Shown: positions 20,332-33,381, counted from the first letter of the stretch. The stretch: DNA of 64,000 nt from Siphlonurus alternatus (GCA_949825025.1 OX463781.1:35357537-35421536), one strand, 5' to 3'. The notes: a model not told the origin generated them from the letters alone. Translations and numbers: made by a program.

Positions 20332-21754
20332 TAATAATATAAAGAAAACTGTCGAGATGATCTTCTTTTCTGTCAAAACACGACAATGGCTGCAATGACT
20401 GCTAGGTCCGCAGACCCGAAGTCAATACATCAATTAATTTCAATTCAATTCCTGTCAAAACACGTTATTTTATAACTGGATCGAGTCATCAGCATTACCC
20501 CTCTCTCCCTCCCGCTCTCCCCTAAACTTTTTGGATATCACAATATTATTAGTTTCTGATCTGGTGAAATCTTATATGATAATTGGTGCATAAATGAATC
20601 GTATATTGAGGCTTCTGATTATATTTTTCAGAAAAAAATTAAAACTTATTAATTAAATTATATTAATTTTTTTATCGTTGTTGTCTTAATTTATAACATA
20701 AAATAAATAAGGTTATTTCACCTCATCAGGTACAGTTAAAATAAAATAATTCTTCATCATTCTCTAAACAAAGATGTACACTTTGACAAAGCATGAACTT
20801 CGCCCACCTTACTTCATTTGTTGGACCTCTTAGATTATAAAAAGAGAGATAGATATTTTTAATTTATTGTGAGGGGAATTCCACATTCACCACACCAACC
20901 TAGACTGCGTGAAAACGTACACAAATAGAGCAGGGGCTAATTAAGTTCTTGCAATCCTAAGATGTACATTAAAAATTAAAGAATTCATTAAATAAAAACT
21001 CTACTGAGAGGGAACTGAAAATTACAATTTTTTTAAATCTTAAAAGAAATGTTATTACGAGACAATCGGCTTTGCTCTTAATTGTGCTATATAATATTTG
21101 TTTAACCACAAATTTAAGTCAAATTGAATCTCAACAATTAAAATTTCTATACTTTTGTACACTAAAGAGTCTAATTAGTGGTTCTTATCCAAATCTACGT
21201 AAAAACAAATATATAGCGGTGCATTGCAATGAATCGTTGAGGAAATTAATATTCAAAGACATCGCAAATTTTCAATTTTCTGTTTTGAGCTTCTTTTATA
21301 ACTTCTTACTATTTTTTATTTCTTTTAAATTTTTCCTTGGTTTTACTGTCACTGATGTTTGTGAATAATAAAAAAATCTTATATATATATAATATGTAAA
21401 TATGTATAAAATTTTACACTGGCAACGTCTATAATTGTAACTGAAAATTGATTATTCAAAACTATTGCATGCCGGTAACGAATTTCTTGCACAAGGAGAA
21501 ACATATGGATGAAACATCGACAGAAACAAATGACGTTCAACTATCAAAACATATTTTTCTATCAAAATAGCACTGAAGTATAAACTCTTCTTTTTTTCTC
21601 ATTTTAGAACCTTCATACCGTGTATACAATTAAAAATATATACATTTTTTATAAACGTTAAAATAATTAATTACATTGATAAATAAAGTTGTCCAGCAAC
21701 GAGAATTTTTGAAGTGTTAACAAAAATAATTTACTTATTGTTTGTATGGACCAT

Positions 21755-21800
<46 letters not shown>

Positions 21801-22678
21801 GAGTATACTGTATTTAATATTCATTTACAAAGTAATGTACATGTATTATATTACTTATTCATGAAACTAAAAAAAAAAAAACTTAAAACATTGTAATTTG
21901 TGCATGGTCTTAATTTATTTTTCATTGTTTTAATGAACGCAGAGTTAGCCATAACATTTTTTTTAAGTATATGGGTCACTAGCGGAGATTAAACAGAAGA
22001 AAGTATGTCTGCGATGTTTTTACATTGATGTTTGTTCTATAACGTGATCCCACAAAAACAAAACAAACAAAACAGAACAAAAAAGGCGATATTTGTAAGT
22101 TTAATTATTGCGTACCATTAGCTCCTTATTCATTAACTCAATGAAAAAAAGGGATTTTATTCGTAATGTATTAATGTAAAATTTATAACTATAAGTCATC
22201 CATCAAAATATAATTTCTGCATTACTAAAAACAAATTATTAAAAGTTGAAATTAAAATGAATTAATTACAGTATACGAGTAAAAAAAAAGACTTTAATTA
22301 AATTTAAAAGTAACTTTTCAGTAGCAAAAAAAAAAAAAAACATAAAAATAATTTTAATTAATGATAATTGAAAGTAATTACGGACTGATATTTTCACTGG
22401 CAAAAATATTTAATCAATGCTGTGTGGTTAATGACTGACCTGAACTGTATTTAATATTTATAGCTTTCTGTGCTAAATTATATCTTATTATTTATTATAA
22501 CATTGCAATGTTCAGCAGTGTTTGTTGCATTTTATTGTTGATGAGCTATTTATTAATGCACCCCCTTGAAGCCTAAAATCCCTTGAAGCCCTTGAAGCTT
22601 AAAATATTTAACAAAAAAATGTAATATGTATAGCAATGGTGTACAGCAATTCGCTTAAGCAAAAAGTTTAATATCATT

Positions 22679-22901
22679 AAGGCGGATTCAGTCTGATTCA
22701 GATGGCGACAACGGCGATGCGACGCGATTTTAACGTAAAAGCTGTGAAATCCTATGCGGCGGCGAATTCGCCGGTAATCGCGTTAATTACGATGCTCTTT
22801 TTTTTTAATCGCCTAATATGGCCGCCAATGGATGTTACAGCAAGTGCGCATTATTCGCGTCGCGTCTCATGGTAAAAATCGCCATGTGAATCCACCTTAA
22901 T
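22679..22901. mobile_element. Terminal-inverted-repeat element, family E copy 1
   Basis: Ends AAGGCGGATTCA...CAGATGGCGA and TCGCCATGTGAATCCACCTT are complementary with small gaps. The interior is GC-richer (GCGGCGGCGAATTCGCCGG, GATGCGACGCGATTTT / CGCGTCGCGTCTC) and also partly palindromic. About 223 bp, non-coding. Confidence 0.7.
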
Positions 22902-23820
22902 TAGCTTACACAAAGGCTATGGATGTTAAATTTTTTATTAAGACATGTGTACATAGAACTGTAATATTTCATCCATTTGCAACAGTCAGGTATTGAAAGC
23001 GTGAGGTTTAAGTGAGTTGTCTCAAATTGTTATAATTAAATGATGCTTAATATTCTTGGACTTTTATAAATATTCATAATCCTTTGACATTGCTTTATAT
23101 AAGGGAGTATTTTCAGACAAATTATTGGTACTAAATTAAGTATAAAAATTTTTGGTGAAATATTTTATACTGGAATTTGATATTAAATTTTTTAATAGCT
23201 TAAAAGTTCACACCATTTGTGTTAAAATTAAAATTAATAAAATCGTAAAATATGAATTTATATAATCTATAATGTTTATAGTAACACGAAAAATGGCTAT
23301 GAATTTTTTCTATTATTATTAATATTATATATTTTTTTTCCTATTGATATGAGTATGACTCATATCATGTTGTCCTTAATTATTTTCCCCTTATTTTTTT
23401 TTTCTCACTATACACCTAATTATACGTCGTCATAATTGTCATGTATCGTTTATTTGTTGCTATAACTTATTGCCAATTTAAACATCGAGGCTTGAAATAT
23501 AACTCACATAATACAGTTTAATCAATTAACGATTGTTGCTTAAAATTAAGCTGTAAATATTGGAATATTATATTAATTAGCTTGTAAGGTGCTACGAAAT
23601 AAAGATTTGTAGATTAGAAATACTATAATGTATTCTCTGCTTTTGCAGATATTTTGCACTTACACTTTTTTCTCTATTCATAATTACTGCACTTTTAAAT
23701 TTACACGATGTTTTGTACAGTGGAAAACGTTAAAAAAATTGATAAAATTCATTTGATATTAACTTAATTTAAGTTCAAGCAAACTTTTAAGGTGGTAATA
23801 CTGACGAATCTTATCCATGT

Positions 23821-23912
23821 TAATCTTTAAACATAGCTTCGTGGAGTAAATTTTATCCTTGAGTTTTAATCTTTAAACATAGCTTCGTGGAGTAAATTTT
23901 ATCCTAGAGTTT
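23821..23912. repeat. Tandem duplication, 2 x 46 bp
   Basis: TAATCTTTAAACATAGCTTC at 23821 is repeated at 23867, followed in both by GTGGAGTAAATTTTATCCT. Confidence 0.75.
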
Positions 23913-25253
23913 AGCTAACGTATCAACATAATTATAGTGACTTTAATTCAGTATTAAAATTGGGTTTATAATTAAAGTTCAATCGATTAAAAATCAATTT
24001 GTATAGTGCACAAAGGCTACTGTCTTGATACTTCTGCAATCAGTTAAGCTTTATGTAAGATAAATATTCACCTATAAAGAGCCATATTGAAAGATTAACA
24101 TAGATAATATAGAACACAACATTTATTATGTCAGTTAAGCCTTTTAATTGAAAAGGTACTAAATCCCCCCCCCCCCAAAAAAAAAGGTAAATTTGGAATG
24201 AGAGAGCAACTTTTTAACGTTTTTTGAAATCGATATGAATTTGTAAAATTATATTTAATAAGCTTTAAAAATCTATTTGTAGCTTTTTAATATGTAGGCC
24301 TATAAAAATATACTGTAGTCATTAGTCAATGAATTTAAAGGAAAACAAATACTTATTAAACAGTAGGACCAACTTATGTACACCAAAATTTATTTAATAA
24401 GGTAAAAAAAAAGCAAGAAATATAAAGACCAAAGTACTATTTAACCTTTTCACGATTGATATACTTAAAATATATAATATATATATGATGTGTGTTCAAT
24501 GTTTCAAAATAAAAGTGATATATTTTATATATGCATCTATATATTGTAATGTTCATCCTATGTAAGTAAAATGCACTCGTATAATACTCTATAAGGTATA
24601 ATCGTATATTGTAAATTTTAAAATCTGCAGTCGGTTGCATTATCAGTATAATAAATTATAGATCTATTTCAATTTTAAACTAAATTATTTTTTTCTATTT
24701 GTTTTAAATCTGAAAACTGATAATAAAATATTTATTTTATTTAAAGATTTAATTTAATTAATTTAATAAATTAATTTAAATACTTGCCTGATTAATTCAT
24801 CATAAATTAAAGCAAAAATTAAGTTTAATAATATGAAAGTATTAATATTAATATAAAAATATACATTAATGACTAATATACATGGAGTTATTATTCATCA
24901 AATATTGCAAGTAATTAAATTTTTATCTTGGTACTTCAGTCTCAGTTTTTTAATGTCAATATATTTTAGTCAACATTTCCTTCTTTCTCTCATCTTCGTC
25001 ACTTCATTGGCCACTTTCTCGAGTTACCTGCAAGTGACTTTCAAACTCTTGGCTATATACAATACACATCCATTAAATAATTAATGATTTCCAGATAAAA
25101 GTTCTGTAATTTTTTTAGGACCAAAATTTTAAATCCAAATGTAATTATAAGAAAAAAATTAATTTAATACATTAAAAAATGTTGATCTTTATATTTTGAT
25201 CTGTGTTTTTAATTACATAACTTCGAGACAGCTTGAATGTTCCCTGTTTATTT

Positions 25254-25427
25254 AGCATCTCTATATCGTCTCTCGTCCTGAATAATGAGCTATATCTGCC
25301 TATCCTGATTTCGTTGCAATAATGAGCTGTTTGCTATTTCAGGTGAGCGCAATTATGAACTGTAAATCGGTATAAAATAAAGCTATAAATAAATAAAATA
25401 AAGGACGAGAGACGATATAAGAGATGC
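25254..25427. mobile_element. Terminal-inverted-repeat element
   Basis: GCATCTCTATATCGTCTCTC and GAGAGACGATATAAGAGATGC are complementary (about 24 bp including GTCC/GGAC). The interior of about 120 bp is non-coding. Confidence 0.6.
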
Positions 25428-25990
25428 AAAAACTTCAATTTTGAGAGATATGATGAACACTTTATTTGTAGGCAGCCAAAACCAATTTAAAGTCATAAAT
25501 AGACTGCGTGACAACGCCTACATATAAAACAGGAGTAACGTTATGCTGACTTGAAGTGTAAAGTTTACACATATAATGCTTTTAAACAATTAATGTTAGT
25601 TGTATGTATAGCACGTTGTTGGTGCAAATGTTCAGTTTTGGGGTTCCTAAAATGACGAAGCTCTTTTTCAAGCACACAAATATGTGGCAAATCCCAGAAA
25701 GCAGGGTAAACTGTTCAGAGCTTTGCTTGTATGGTACTTATTCTTATTTATATAAAGCTTACTGTAACATGTAATATTTAAAATTGCCAACTTAAGAAAA
25801 AACAAGAATATTCAATTAAAGAAAAAAAAATTTAAATAAAAGTTACAATCATGACTTGGAAAAAAAAAATAAAAATTTTCTTCGTATATAACTGAAATTT
25901 TTAAATACAAAAACCTTCTTTAAATTTTTAACTTACAAACTAATAAAATGCAAAAGGCTATAATGTTTTATTTTGATTAACATTGTCTTT

Positions 25991-26350
25991 TAAGGGTAAG
26001 ATAACGCCAGCAATGTTAAAAAAAATCCCTCACACAAAAATTATGAAAAAAATTCAAAACGTTCTCCTCTGCACTCCCTATCAGTAACTAAAATATCAGA
26101 TATACAAAAAAACACGATCTATTTTTTGAGTTATTGATTTTCAAAGTTGAATAATTTAACGTGGAATTTCCATTTCTCCATGTTAAAGTAGCCAACTTTA
26201 AAAATTCATAACTCAAAAACTAGATCGTATTTGTATACCTAATATTTTAGCTACTGATAGGGGGTGTAGAGGAGAACATTTTGATTTTTTTTTTCATAAT
26301 TTTCATCATGTGAGGGAATTTTTTTTAACATTGCTGGCGTTACCCTTAAA
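25991..26350. mobile_element. Fold-back element of about 360 bp
   Basis: TTTTAAGGGTAAGATAACGC and GCGTTACCCTTAAAA bound a near-full palindrome with arms such as AACGTTCTCCTCTGCACTCC and its complement, around a centre near 26170. Confidence 0.7.
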
Positions 26351-27245
26351 ATTAGAATTTTTTGTAGAATAAAGATGTAATTAATAGCCAATATGTACTG
26401 TTCCTAACATTATCGTAATAAAATTAGTTACGTTGATGGCGGCCTAAGTTTAAATTACCGGGCTTTGTAAAACTTCTTCTAGTTGTTACTTATATGTGTA
26501 ATTTAATAAATAATATACTACTTACTGCTATTATTATTAATTATTATTGTTGTTATCTGAGTGTTTCATTCGGTGCCTTCTGTCCCTAAGCCAAAAATAA
26601 AAATTTTGTCAACCTAAAGTTTTATTGTGTACTTTTTTCTGAAATGGTAATTTCCTTCATTTCATAACAATGATTTAATTTGAGTGTAGAAGAATTCTTC
26701 ATATGGATATCTAGTGTGTGTGTGTGTAGGGGGGGAGGGAGGGGAGAAGGAGTAGTATAATTCATTTGCAAAAATAAATACACATTCTTAATATTTTTTT
26801 TTTAAATTTTATTATATTTATCTTTAAACCGGTCACTTTGCGCAGAGGCAAAGGGTAGGTTCTCAAAAAACAAGTTCTCACTTGAGAATCCAAGAGATCA
26901 TAAGAGATGATTTTATCATTCATAAATAACTCATCATCCTTACTTAAGTTTACATGGTTCCCTCAGCCACAATTGGGTAAGCGCTGGGATTGATTGCTAT
27001 AAGTGATTATCGACCCTGTTTGGAAAAAATAACAAAAAAAAAAAAAAAAATCCTAGCTCGGGTCGAAGAAGAATCAGGAAGTTAAAATTTAAAGTTACTA
27101 TTGAGGCTGAGCGTGATGCAGTACATTGACCGGTTCTCGTTACTCTGAATTTCCAAACCAAATTGGGGGACTTAAATGAAAGATGATACAAATTTAATGC
27201 ACAGGAAACTGAGCATGAAATATACATAATGGACAACATACAAGT

Positions 27246-27343
27246 TCTGTAAGTTAAGTTGGCACCCCTGAATCCTTAATAAAAAGGGTAGTGACTAGAC
27301 GCCTCCAGGGGGCATGGCCGCACTTTCAATAATTATTTAACAA
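27246..27343. mobile_element. Piece of the variant family A fold-back (central part), left of the 5.3-kb block
   Basis: Matches the centre of the element at 39541-39841, from GTTCTGTAAGTTAAG through CACTTTCAATAATTATTTAA. Similarity stops abruptly at 27343, and the matching continuation (AGTTCTGGGTTTCAAAAAAA) is found only at 32646. Confidence 0.65.
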
Positions 27344-27690
27344 GCGGGGGGGGGGACAACTTGCAAGTTGTCTTAACAATCGCGCGGGGGCCATACTAAC
27401 GGTGGTGCTCGGTGCTTGGTGTTCGGTAATGCTATTGGTATTGGTCTTGGTGCTTATATTTTTCACCAAACACGAATTGACAGACAGCAAAGAGCAAAGA
27501 CGAAAGACAATTTTAATGAGACGACGGTCAATGGACAATGGTGTGGACAATGGGTGATTAGCTCAAAAATTTGAATTTCGCGGCGTAGGTATTGAGAATA
27601 GGTCTTTAAAACCCTCAAAATCTTGTTCCTGAGGTGATTTTAGGTGGGGTAGGGTGTATGTTAAAGAATGAGGGGTCATGGCAAAGTTAC

Positions 27691-29630
27691 CTTGAAATGA
27701 TGAAAAGTTGAGTAGAACGTCGAAGAACGTCAACGGTCGCCGGCGACAATTTGAAAATGTTTGAATTTACCGGTCGCCCAACAAACTAAACAACCGGTTG
27801 CCATGGAACCGAGAATCAACAGTCGAGAGTTCGTCCGCAGTGAAATACTCGGCAGAGTGCGGTCTTGCGGGTGGCTGAGCGCTCCCACTTAAAGAAAACA
27901 TATGTGGTTGTGTTGCTGCCGCACGCTGTCCCAAGCCACAGCCACGCCCTGAGGGTACACCCGTCTGTGGCCTTGTTGGGAATGAAAGAAAGCTTTTTAA
28001 TCGGATGAAACCGGGAAACCGAAAAGCGAAAGGGGCTTATCAGAGGAACCTGGTAGCGGTCACTGGTTTAAAATATAAAATATCAATGTGCAATAAAGTT
28101 TGAAGTAAATAAAAATTACACAATATTCATCTTTACCTTGAAATGATGAAAAGTAGAGTAAAACGGCGAAGAACGTCAACGGCGGCCAGCGAGAATTTGA
28201 AAATATTTGAATTTACCGGTCACACAACAATCAAAACAACCGGTTGCCATGGAGCCGACAATCAACAGTCGAGAGTCGGTCCGCAACGAAATACTCGGCA
28301 GAGTGCGGTCTCGCGAATGGCTGTGCGCTCCCAATTAAAGGAAACATATGTGGTTGTGTTGCGGCCGCACGCTGTCCCAAGGCATAGCCACGTCCTGAAG
28401 GTACACCCATCTGTTGCCTTGTTGGGTATGAAAAGAAAGCTTTTTAATCGGATGAAACCGGGAAACCGAAAAGCGAAAGGGGCTTATCAGAGGAACCTGG
28501 TAGCGGTCACTGGTTTAAAATACATATAAAATATCAATGTTCAATAAAGTTTGAAGTCAATAAAAAATACATAATATTCATCTTTACCTTAAAATGTCAT
28601 AAAGTTGAGTAAAACGTCGAAGAACGTCAACGGCGGCCGGTGAGAATTAAAAAATATTTGAATTTACCGGTCGCCCAACAAACAAAACAATCGGTTGCCA
28701 TGGAGCCGACAATCAACAGTCCAGAGTTCGTCCGCAACAAAATACTCGGCAGAGTGCGGTCACGCGGGTGGCTGTGTGCTCCCACTTAAAGGAAACATAT
28801 GTGGTTGTGTTGCTGCCGCAAGCTGTACCAAGGCACAGCCATGGCCTGAGGGTACACCCGTGTGTGGCCTTGTTGGGTATGAAAGAAAGCTTTTTAATCG
28901 GATGAAACCAGGAAACCGAAAAGCGAAAGGGGCTTATCAGAGGAACCTGGTAGCGGTCAGTGGTTTAAAATATAAAATATCAATGTGCAATACAGTTTGA
29001 AGTCAATAAAAAAATACATTACGTTCATCTTTACCTTGAAATGATGAAAAGTTAAGTAGAACGTAGAAGAACGTCAACGGCGGCCGGCGAGAATTTAAAA
29101 ATGTTTCAATTTACCGGTCACCCAACAATCAAAACAACCGGTTGCCATGGAGCCGAGAATCAACAGTCGAGAGTTCGTCCGCAGTGAAATACTCGGCAGA
29201 GTGCGGTCTTGCGGGTGGCTGTGCGCTCTCACTTAAAGGAACCATATGAGGTTATGTTGTGGCCGCACGCTGTCCCAAGGCACAGCCACGCCCTGAGGGC
29301 ACACTCGTCTGTGGCCTTGTTGGGTATGAAAGAAAGCTTTTTAATCGGATGAAACCGGGAAACCGAAAAGCGAAAGGGGCTTATCAGAGGAACCTGGTAG
29401 CGGTCAGTGTTTAAAATATAAAATATCAATGCTCAATAAAGTTAGAAGTCATTAAAAAATACACAATATTAATCTTTACCTTAAAATGTCAAAAAGTTGA
29501 GCAAAACGTCGAAGAACGTCAACTGCGGCCGGCGAGAATTTAAAAATATTTGAATTTACCGGTCGCCCAACAAACAAAACAATCGGTTGCCATGGAGCCG
29601 ACAATCAACAGTCCAGAGTTCGTCCGCAAC
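27691..29630 (+). repeat. Satellite-like tandem array, unit about 446 bp, four full copies and a partial fifth
   Basis: Units start at 27691, 28137, 28588, 29035 and 29480 (spacings 446, 451, 447, 445); the last stops near 29630. Conserved words include CGAAGAACGTCAACGG, CGGTTGCCATGGA, ATACTCGGCAGAGTGCGGTC and TCGGATGAAACCGGGAAACC, with AATAAAGTTTGAAG near the end. GC is higher than in the flanks. Open frames of about 100-128 codons cross units 2 and 3, but they do not stay open in all copies, so I do not call them genes. Units 1 and 4 share diagnostic changes, as do units 3 and 5. Confidence 0.8.
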
Positions 29631-30541
29631 GGTTTACTCAAACGACACTGATAACACCATAAAAACATAATATATATGAAATTTCGCCCAAAATTTGAAT
29701 TTCCCGCCTCCCCCGTCCACTTCCGGTCTTTTAATTTGTCAGAATCAAGTTCCTGGGTTCATTTTACATGGGAAGGGTCACTCCATTCAAGTCAGCACGT
29801 TTACTAATTCCTTTTATTATAAAAACATGCATAAAATCACGGCAATTATATTGACAATAAAACCAAATGGTGTTTTTGCCCCCCTGGCTCGAATTTTGGT
29901 CCGAAACTAAAAATTCATGAAAATTCGAACTCAGCGTGGTCAATATAGTGGGAAATGATGCTCATCTCAAAATTTTATTTTTTGATCCATTTTGCTATAT
30001 TTTTGCATAGTATACATCATGAAATTTGGTAAAAAATTCGAAATTCCCGCGAAAAACGGTCAATTTTTATCCGATTTTCGCAAATCGACATTTTTATGTT
30101 AGAGGACATTAAAACGAAGGTTCATGGTGATTTTCATCATACTGTGATGTTTTGTGCCCCCTCCAGGGCCGGCGCCGCATCTCATCTAAATGTTTTAAAA
30201 GTACAGTGGTTTCCATAGAAAGAAACGTGATGGAGGCGTGTTTATTGGCTTAGAAGTTCTCAAATAGAGGCTATTACATGGCCACATCATAACATTATCA
30301 TACTTTAAATTTGTCAAGCCGTGGCGGCAATAGTTTTATATTTATATGCATTTCACATAGGAAATTGCATGCATAATATATAAAAATTACATCCTAGCAT
30401 ATAGAAATTGCTTCATTGTGGCAAATGTTTTAAAATTCTTGGCTACATGAAGGTTAGCCAGCACTAACAGGTCATTTTCAATGGAACTCGGCTGCTGCCG
30501 CAGCCTCGCTGAAAATTGAAGACGAATGGAGGGTGGTTTTA

Positions 30542-30889
30542 GCATGCAGAAGTGAACTCAAATGGCGCTCGGATCAAAGATCCACGCTTAAAAATTTCGA
30601 AAGATGATTGATGGAAGCTTAAAACATAGCAGGACAGGTGAAAGCACATCCCATGCATGTTATGTCAAAGTTTGGCAACGCTAGTCCCATAAGATTTCAT
30701 GTTATGGCAGCGGGCGCATGCAAAAGTGAACTGAAATGGCGCTCGGATGAAAGATACTCGCTTAAAAGTGTCGAAATATGATTGATGGAAGCTTAAAACA
30801 CAGCAGGACAGGTGCAGGTACATTCAATGCCTCTTATATCAAAGTTTGGCAACGCTAGTTCCATAAGATTTCATGTTATGGCAGCGGGC
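30542..30889. repeat. Tandem duplication, 2 x 174 bp
   Basis: GCATGCAGAAGTGAACTCAA at 30542 recurs as GCATGCAAAAGTGAACTGAA at 30716. Both units end CATGTTATGGCAGCGGGC, and a third start (GCATCGAG) is cut off at 30890. Confidence 0.75.
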
Positions 30890-32105
30890 GCATCGAGAAA
30901 TATGTTAATATAATGCAATTACAATTATATAATACATAAACCAAATAAGAGCCATAAAAATAAATTGTCTTTACCTTCCCCCTCCATTATCTCGGCTCTT
31001 ATGGGACTTATGGCAAATCTTATGGCACCAATGGAAAGAGCACAAAATTTGGGTTCAGAAAAATGGTTCCCAAAATTCGGCGTCCCGGATTTTTTTTCCG
31101 TGACGCCGAGGAAAAGTGCATTTCCAAAAACGTGCCATAAGTCACGAACCATAAGTCGGATCTTATTTTTGAGCCCGCCGTTGAAAAGCTCGTCAAAAAG
31201 TAGGTCTGGGGCAGGCGTTTGCCTGGAGCGGGGAGCCGTCACCGTTTTGCCCAGGAATCAAAAGAAAAAAAGTTACGGAAAAAAGAAAAACCCGGAAATT
31301 TGCTCTACCTGGAAAATGACGAAAATCACAAAATTTCTCAACTTTGCGATTTTCTGTGATTTTTTGCATGGGTCCCGTGTTTTTTGAACATCATTTTTCT
31401 AGAGCCAAATTTTACTGGCTTTCCAACGGTGCCCACGAAAAACCGCTGAAATTCCAACTTTTTGAGTTATTAACGTTTTTTTGAAAAAAGTCAGGTTTTG
31501 AAAAGTTTCAAGATTTTTTCCTAATTTTAATTTTCGTCGCAGCTCAATTCTGAGGCCATATTCGGATTTCTCGTGAAAAATTGCTTTAGAAAAAAATTTA
31601 AAAACCCGAGATTCGAAAATTTCATTTTCGGGTGAAATTTCCCGGGTTAATCCTTATGGGGAAATGAGGCGAATATAAAATTCGATTTTCGGGCGCCATA
31701 ACTTCGCGAAAAATAATTCGATCGTTTTGAAAATTTAATAGAAGGTGTAAAAAACCATGGCGCACAACTTTTTTGCGGTTTCGGTATATCAAAAGTTCCT
31801 GGTTCGCCCGATTTTTGAGTACGTGTCCCGGAAAACCGGGATTTTGAAAATCGGAACTCAAAATTCGAAATTTTCAAGATAGCAGTTTTGTAGTCCGAAA
31901 CAAACCCAGCTAACGTTTTTCTTTCAGAATCGAGCTATCTCTGTAACTTTTTGAGCTGTGGGGTCCGAAAATGACCCCTTTTAACCCGCATGTCCCTATG
32001 CTGAAAATTCAAAATTTCGCGCCTCCCAAAATAATGACTTTTTTCGAATTTTTTTTTAATGGACCTGGGTCACATGATTTTTAGGCCCATTTTGTCTCAT
32101 TGAAG

Positions 32106-32131
32106 CGGTGCGCTAGCGCGCACCGTTCTAA
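32106..32131 (+). other. GC hairpin followed by CTAA-T; possible Helitron-type 3' end
   Basis: GGTGCGC-TAGC-GCGCACC is a stable stem, followed after 3 bases by CTAA and then T. Rolling-circle Helitrons end in a hairpin plus CTRR before a T. The stem sits closer to the end than usual and no 5' end was found, so this is only suggestive. Confidence 0.25.
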
Positions 32132-32645
32132 TAGATAAATGGGTCCCGGAAAGACCCTTTTCCGGGACGCGGGGCCGAAACGGCCCCTAATTTTGCGGAA
32201 TTTTTCAGTATGCCCATTTTATGTGAAATTTCGTCTATTTTTCATTTCTGACGTCAAAATCAAACATTTCGAAACTTTCGAGGTTTTTGAGGGTTTTTTT
32301 CTCCGAAAAATCGCGAAAAACCCGAAATTTTTTGACATTTTTCGAAATTTTTTTAGAGATTCGGAAATCCCGATTTTTTTATGGGGGGACCCATATCTCA
32401 CCTTTTCTCCACCACCTCTTTGACACATCGCGAGTTTGCACTTTTGGGTAATTTTCCTGGCCCGAAAAAAAATTCCGGGACGCTCAAAATCGGCTCAGAG
32501 GTACCCCCCAAGGTGGTCTACCGATCGCCAGATTCGGAATTTCGATTTGGGCCCCGGCAAAGGGGGCGCCGTCGCGCGAAATCGACGACAGACGTTTCAG
32601 CGTAGTAAAATTAACTCATTAATAGAGGGGGGTATTCTGTGAATG

Positions 32646-32742
32646 GAAAAATAGTTCTGGGTTTCAAAAAAATCTGAAAAAAATCAGAATAGCATAATTT
32701 GGTGGTATACCCTCTATTCATTTCTGCAATAAAAATTTTTCA
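32646..32742. mobile_element. Right arm of the variant family A fold-back, right of the 5.3-kb block
   Basis: Runs from TAGTTCTGGGTTTCAAAA to CATTTCTGCAATAAAAATTT. It matches the right arm of the element at 39541-39841 and picks up where the piece at 27246-27343 stops. Confidence 0.65.
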
Positions 32743-33171
32743 TGTATGTTGTCTATTACGTGATCTTATTTTATACTCTTTACACAATTTTTTTTCCTTT
32801 CTTCCTATTTTTAGGGAAAAAAGAGGATTATGGACTGTATGATATATTTAAACTATAATAATACGTATATGCATGGTACATATATACGTATTATATAATT
32901 ATAATTATATTAATACAGATATATTACTATTTATTTATCTTGCAACAGTAAAAAAGTAACATAATATACATAGAATAGGGGATATTCGAACCCAATTATA
33001 GAAATTTAATTCGAATACGACATCACGTCAATAAGATATTTCTCCCTGGAAAATATTTATATCAAACTTCCTTGTCTCCCTCAGTTATAAAATATTCGTA
33101 AATAGGGAGAAATATAAGTAGCAGCTAGAATATTAGATTATATAAATTAAATACAATATATACAGTATAAT

Positions 33172-33230
<59 letters not shown>

Positions 33231-33381
33231 ATAAGTAACATATATTATACGCTTTTCTTTTTATTGATGGAAAACATTTGCATTGCAATAAACAATGTTA
33301 GTTCAGTATAAACTGTTGTTTAATTCTTTTGTTCCAGGTATAATATATAGCAATATTGTAAACACTATAATATGTAAAGTC

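Larger units (their letters stand above)
20340..27240. other. Gene-free AT-rich stretch
   Basis: No coding region can be supported. Besides the elements listed separately (22679, 23821, 25254, 25991), it holds (TA)n at 21760, short A and C runs and unique AT-rich DNA. The longest open frames are below 100 codons and without motifs. Confidence 0.6.
29640..32640. other. Compositionally odd 3-kb block without genes
   Basis: Dense in TTTTCG, CCCGAAA, TTCGAAATTTT and GGGTCCCGG words, unlike the TA-rich flanks, with open frames only up to about 140 codons and no recognisable motif. It contains the 174-bp tandem duplication, a GC hairpin at 32106-32124 and a CCAGGGCCGGCGCC motif at about 30163. Together with the 446-bp array it fills the space between two matching pieces of a fold-back element. 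Probably a large non-autonomous mobile element or relic. Confidence 0.45.

Noticed and set aside
21072..21368. 98-codon hydrophobic plus-strand frame resembling a membrane protein
   Set aside because: Phe/Leu/Ile come from T-rich DNA; no receptor motif and no partner exons nearby.
28143..29000. Frames of 128 and 101 codons in the 446-bp array
   Set aside because: They are not open in all units, contain no motif I know, and frameshifts between units break them; better seen as a satellite.
30925..31387. Overlapping frames of 105 and 140 codons on opposite strands
   Set aside because: Mirror frames in a stop-poor block of odd composition; no motif, no splice or start context.
32960..33010. TTCGAACCC, like a tRNA T-loop on the minus strand
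   Set aside because: No acceptor stem, anticodon arm or internal A box at the right distance.
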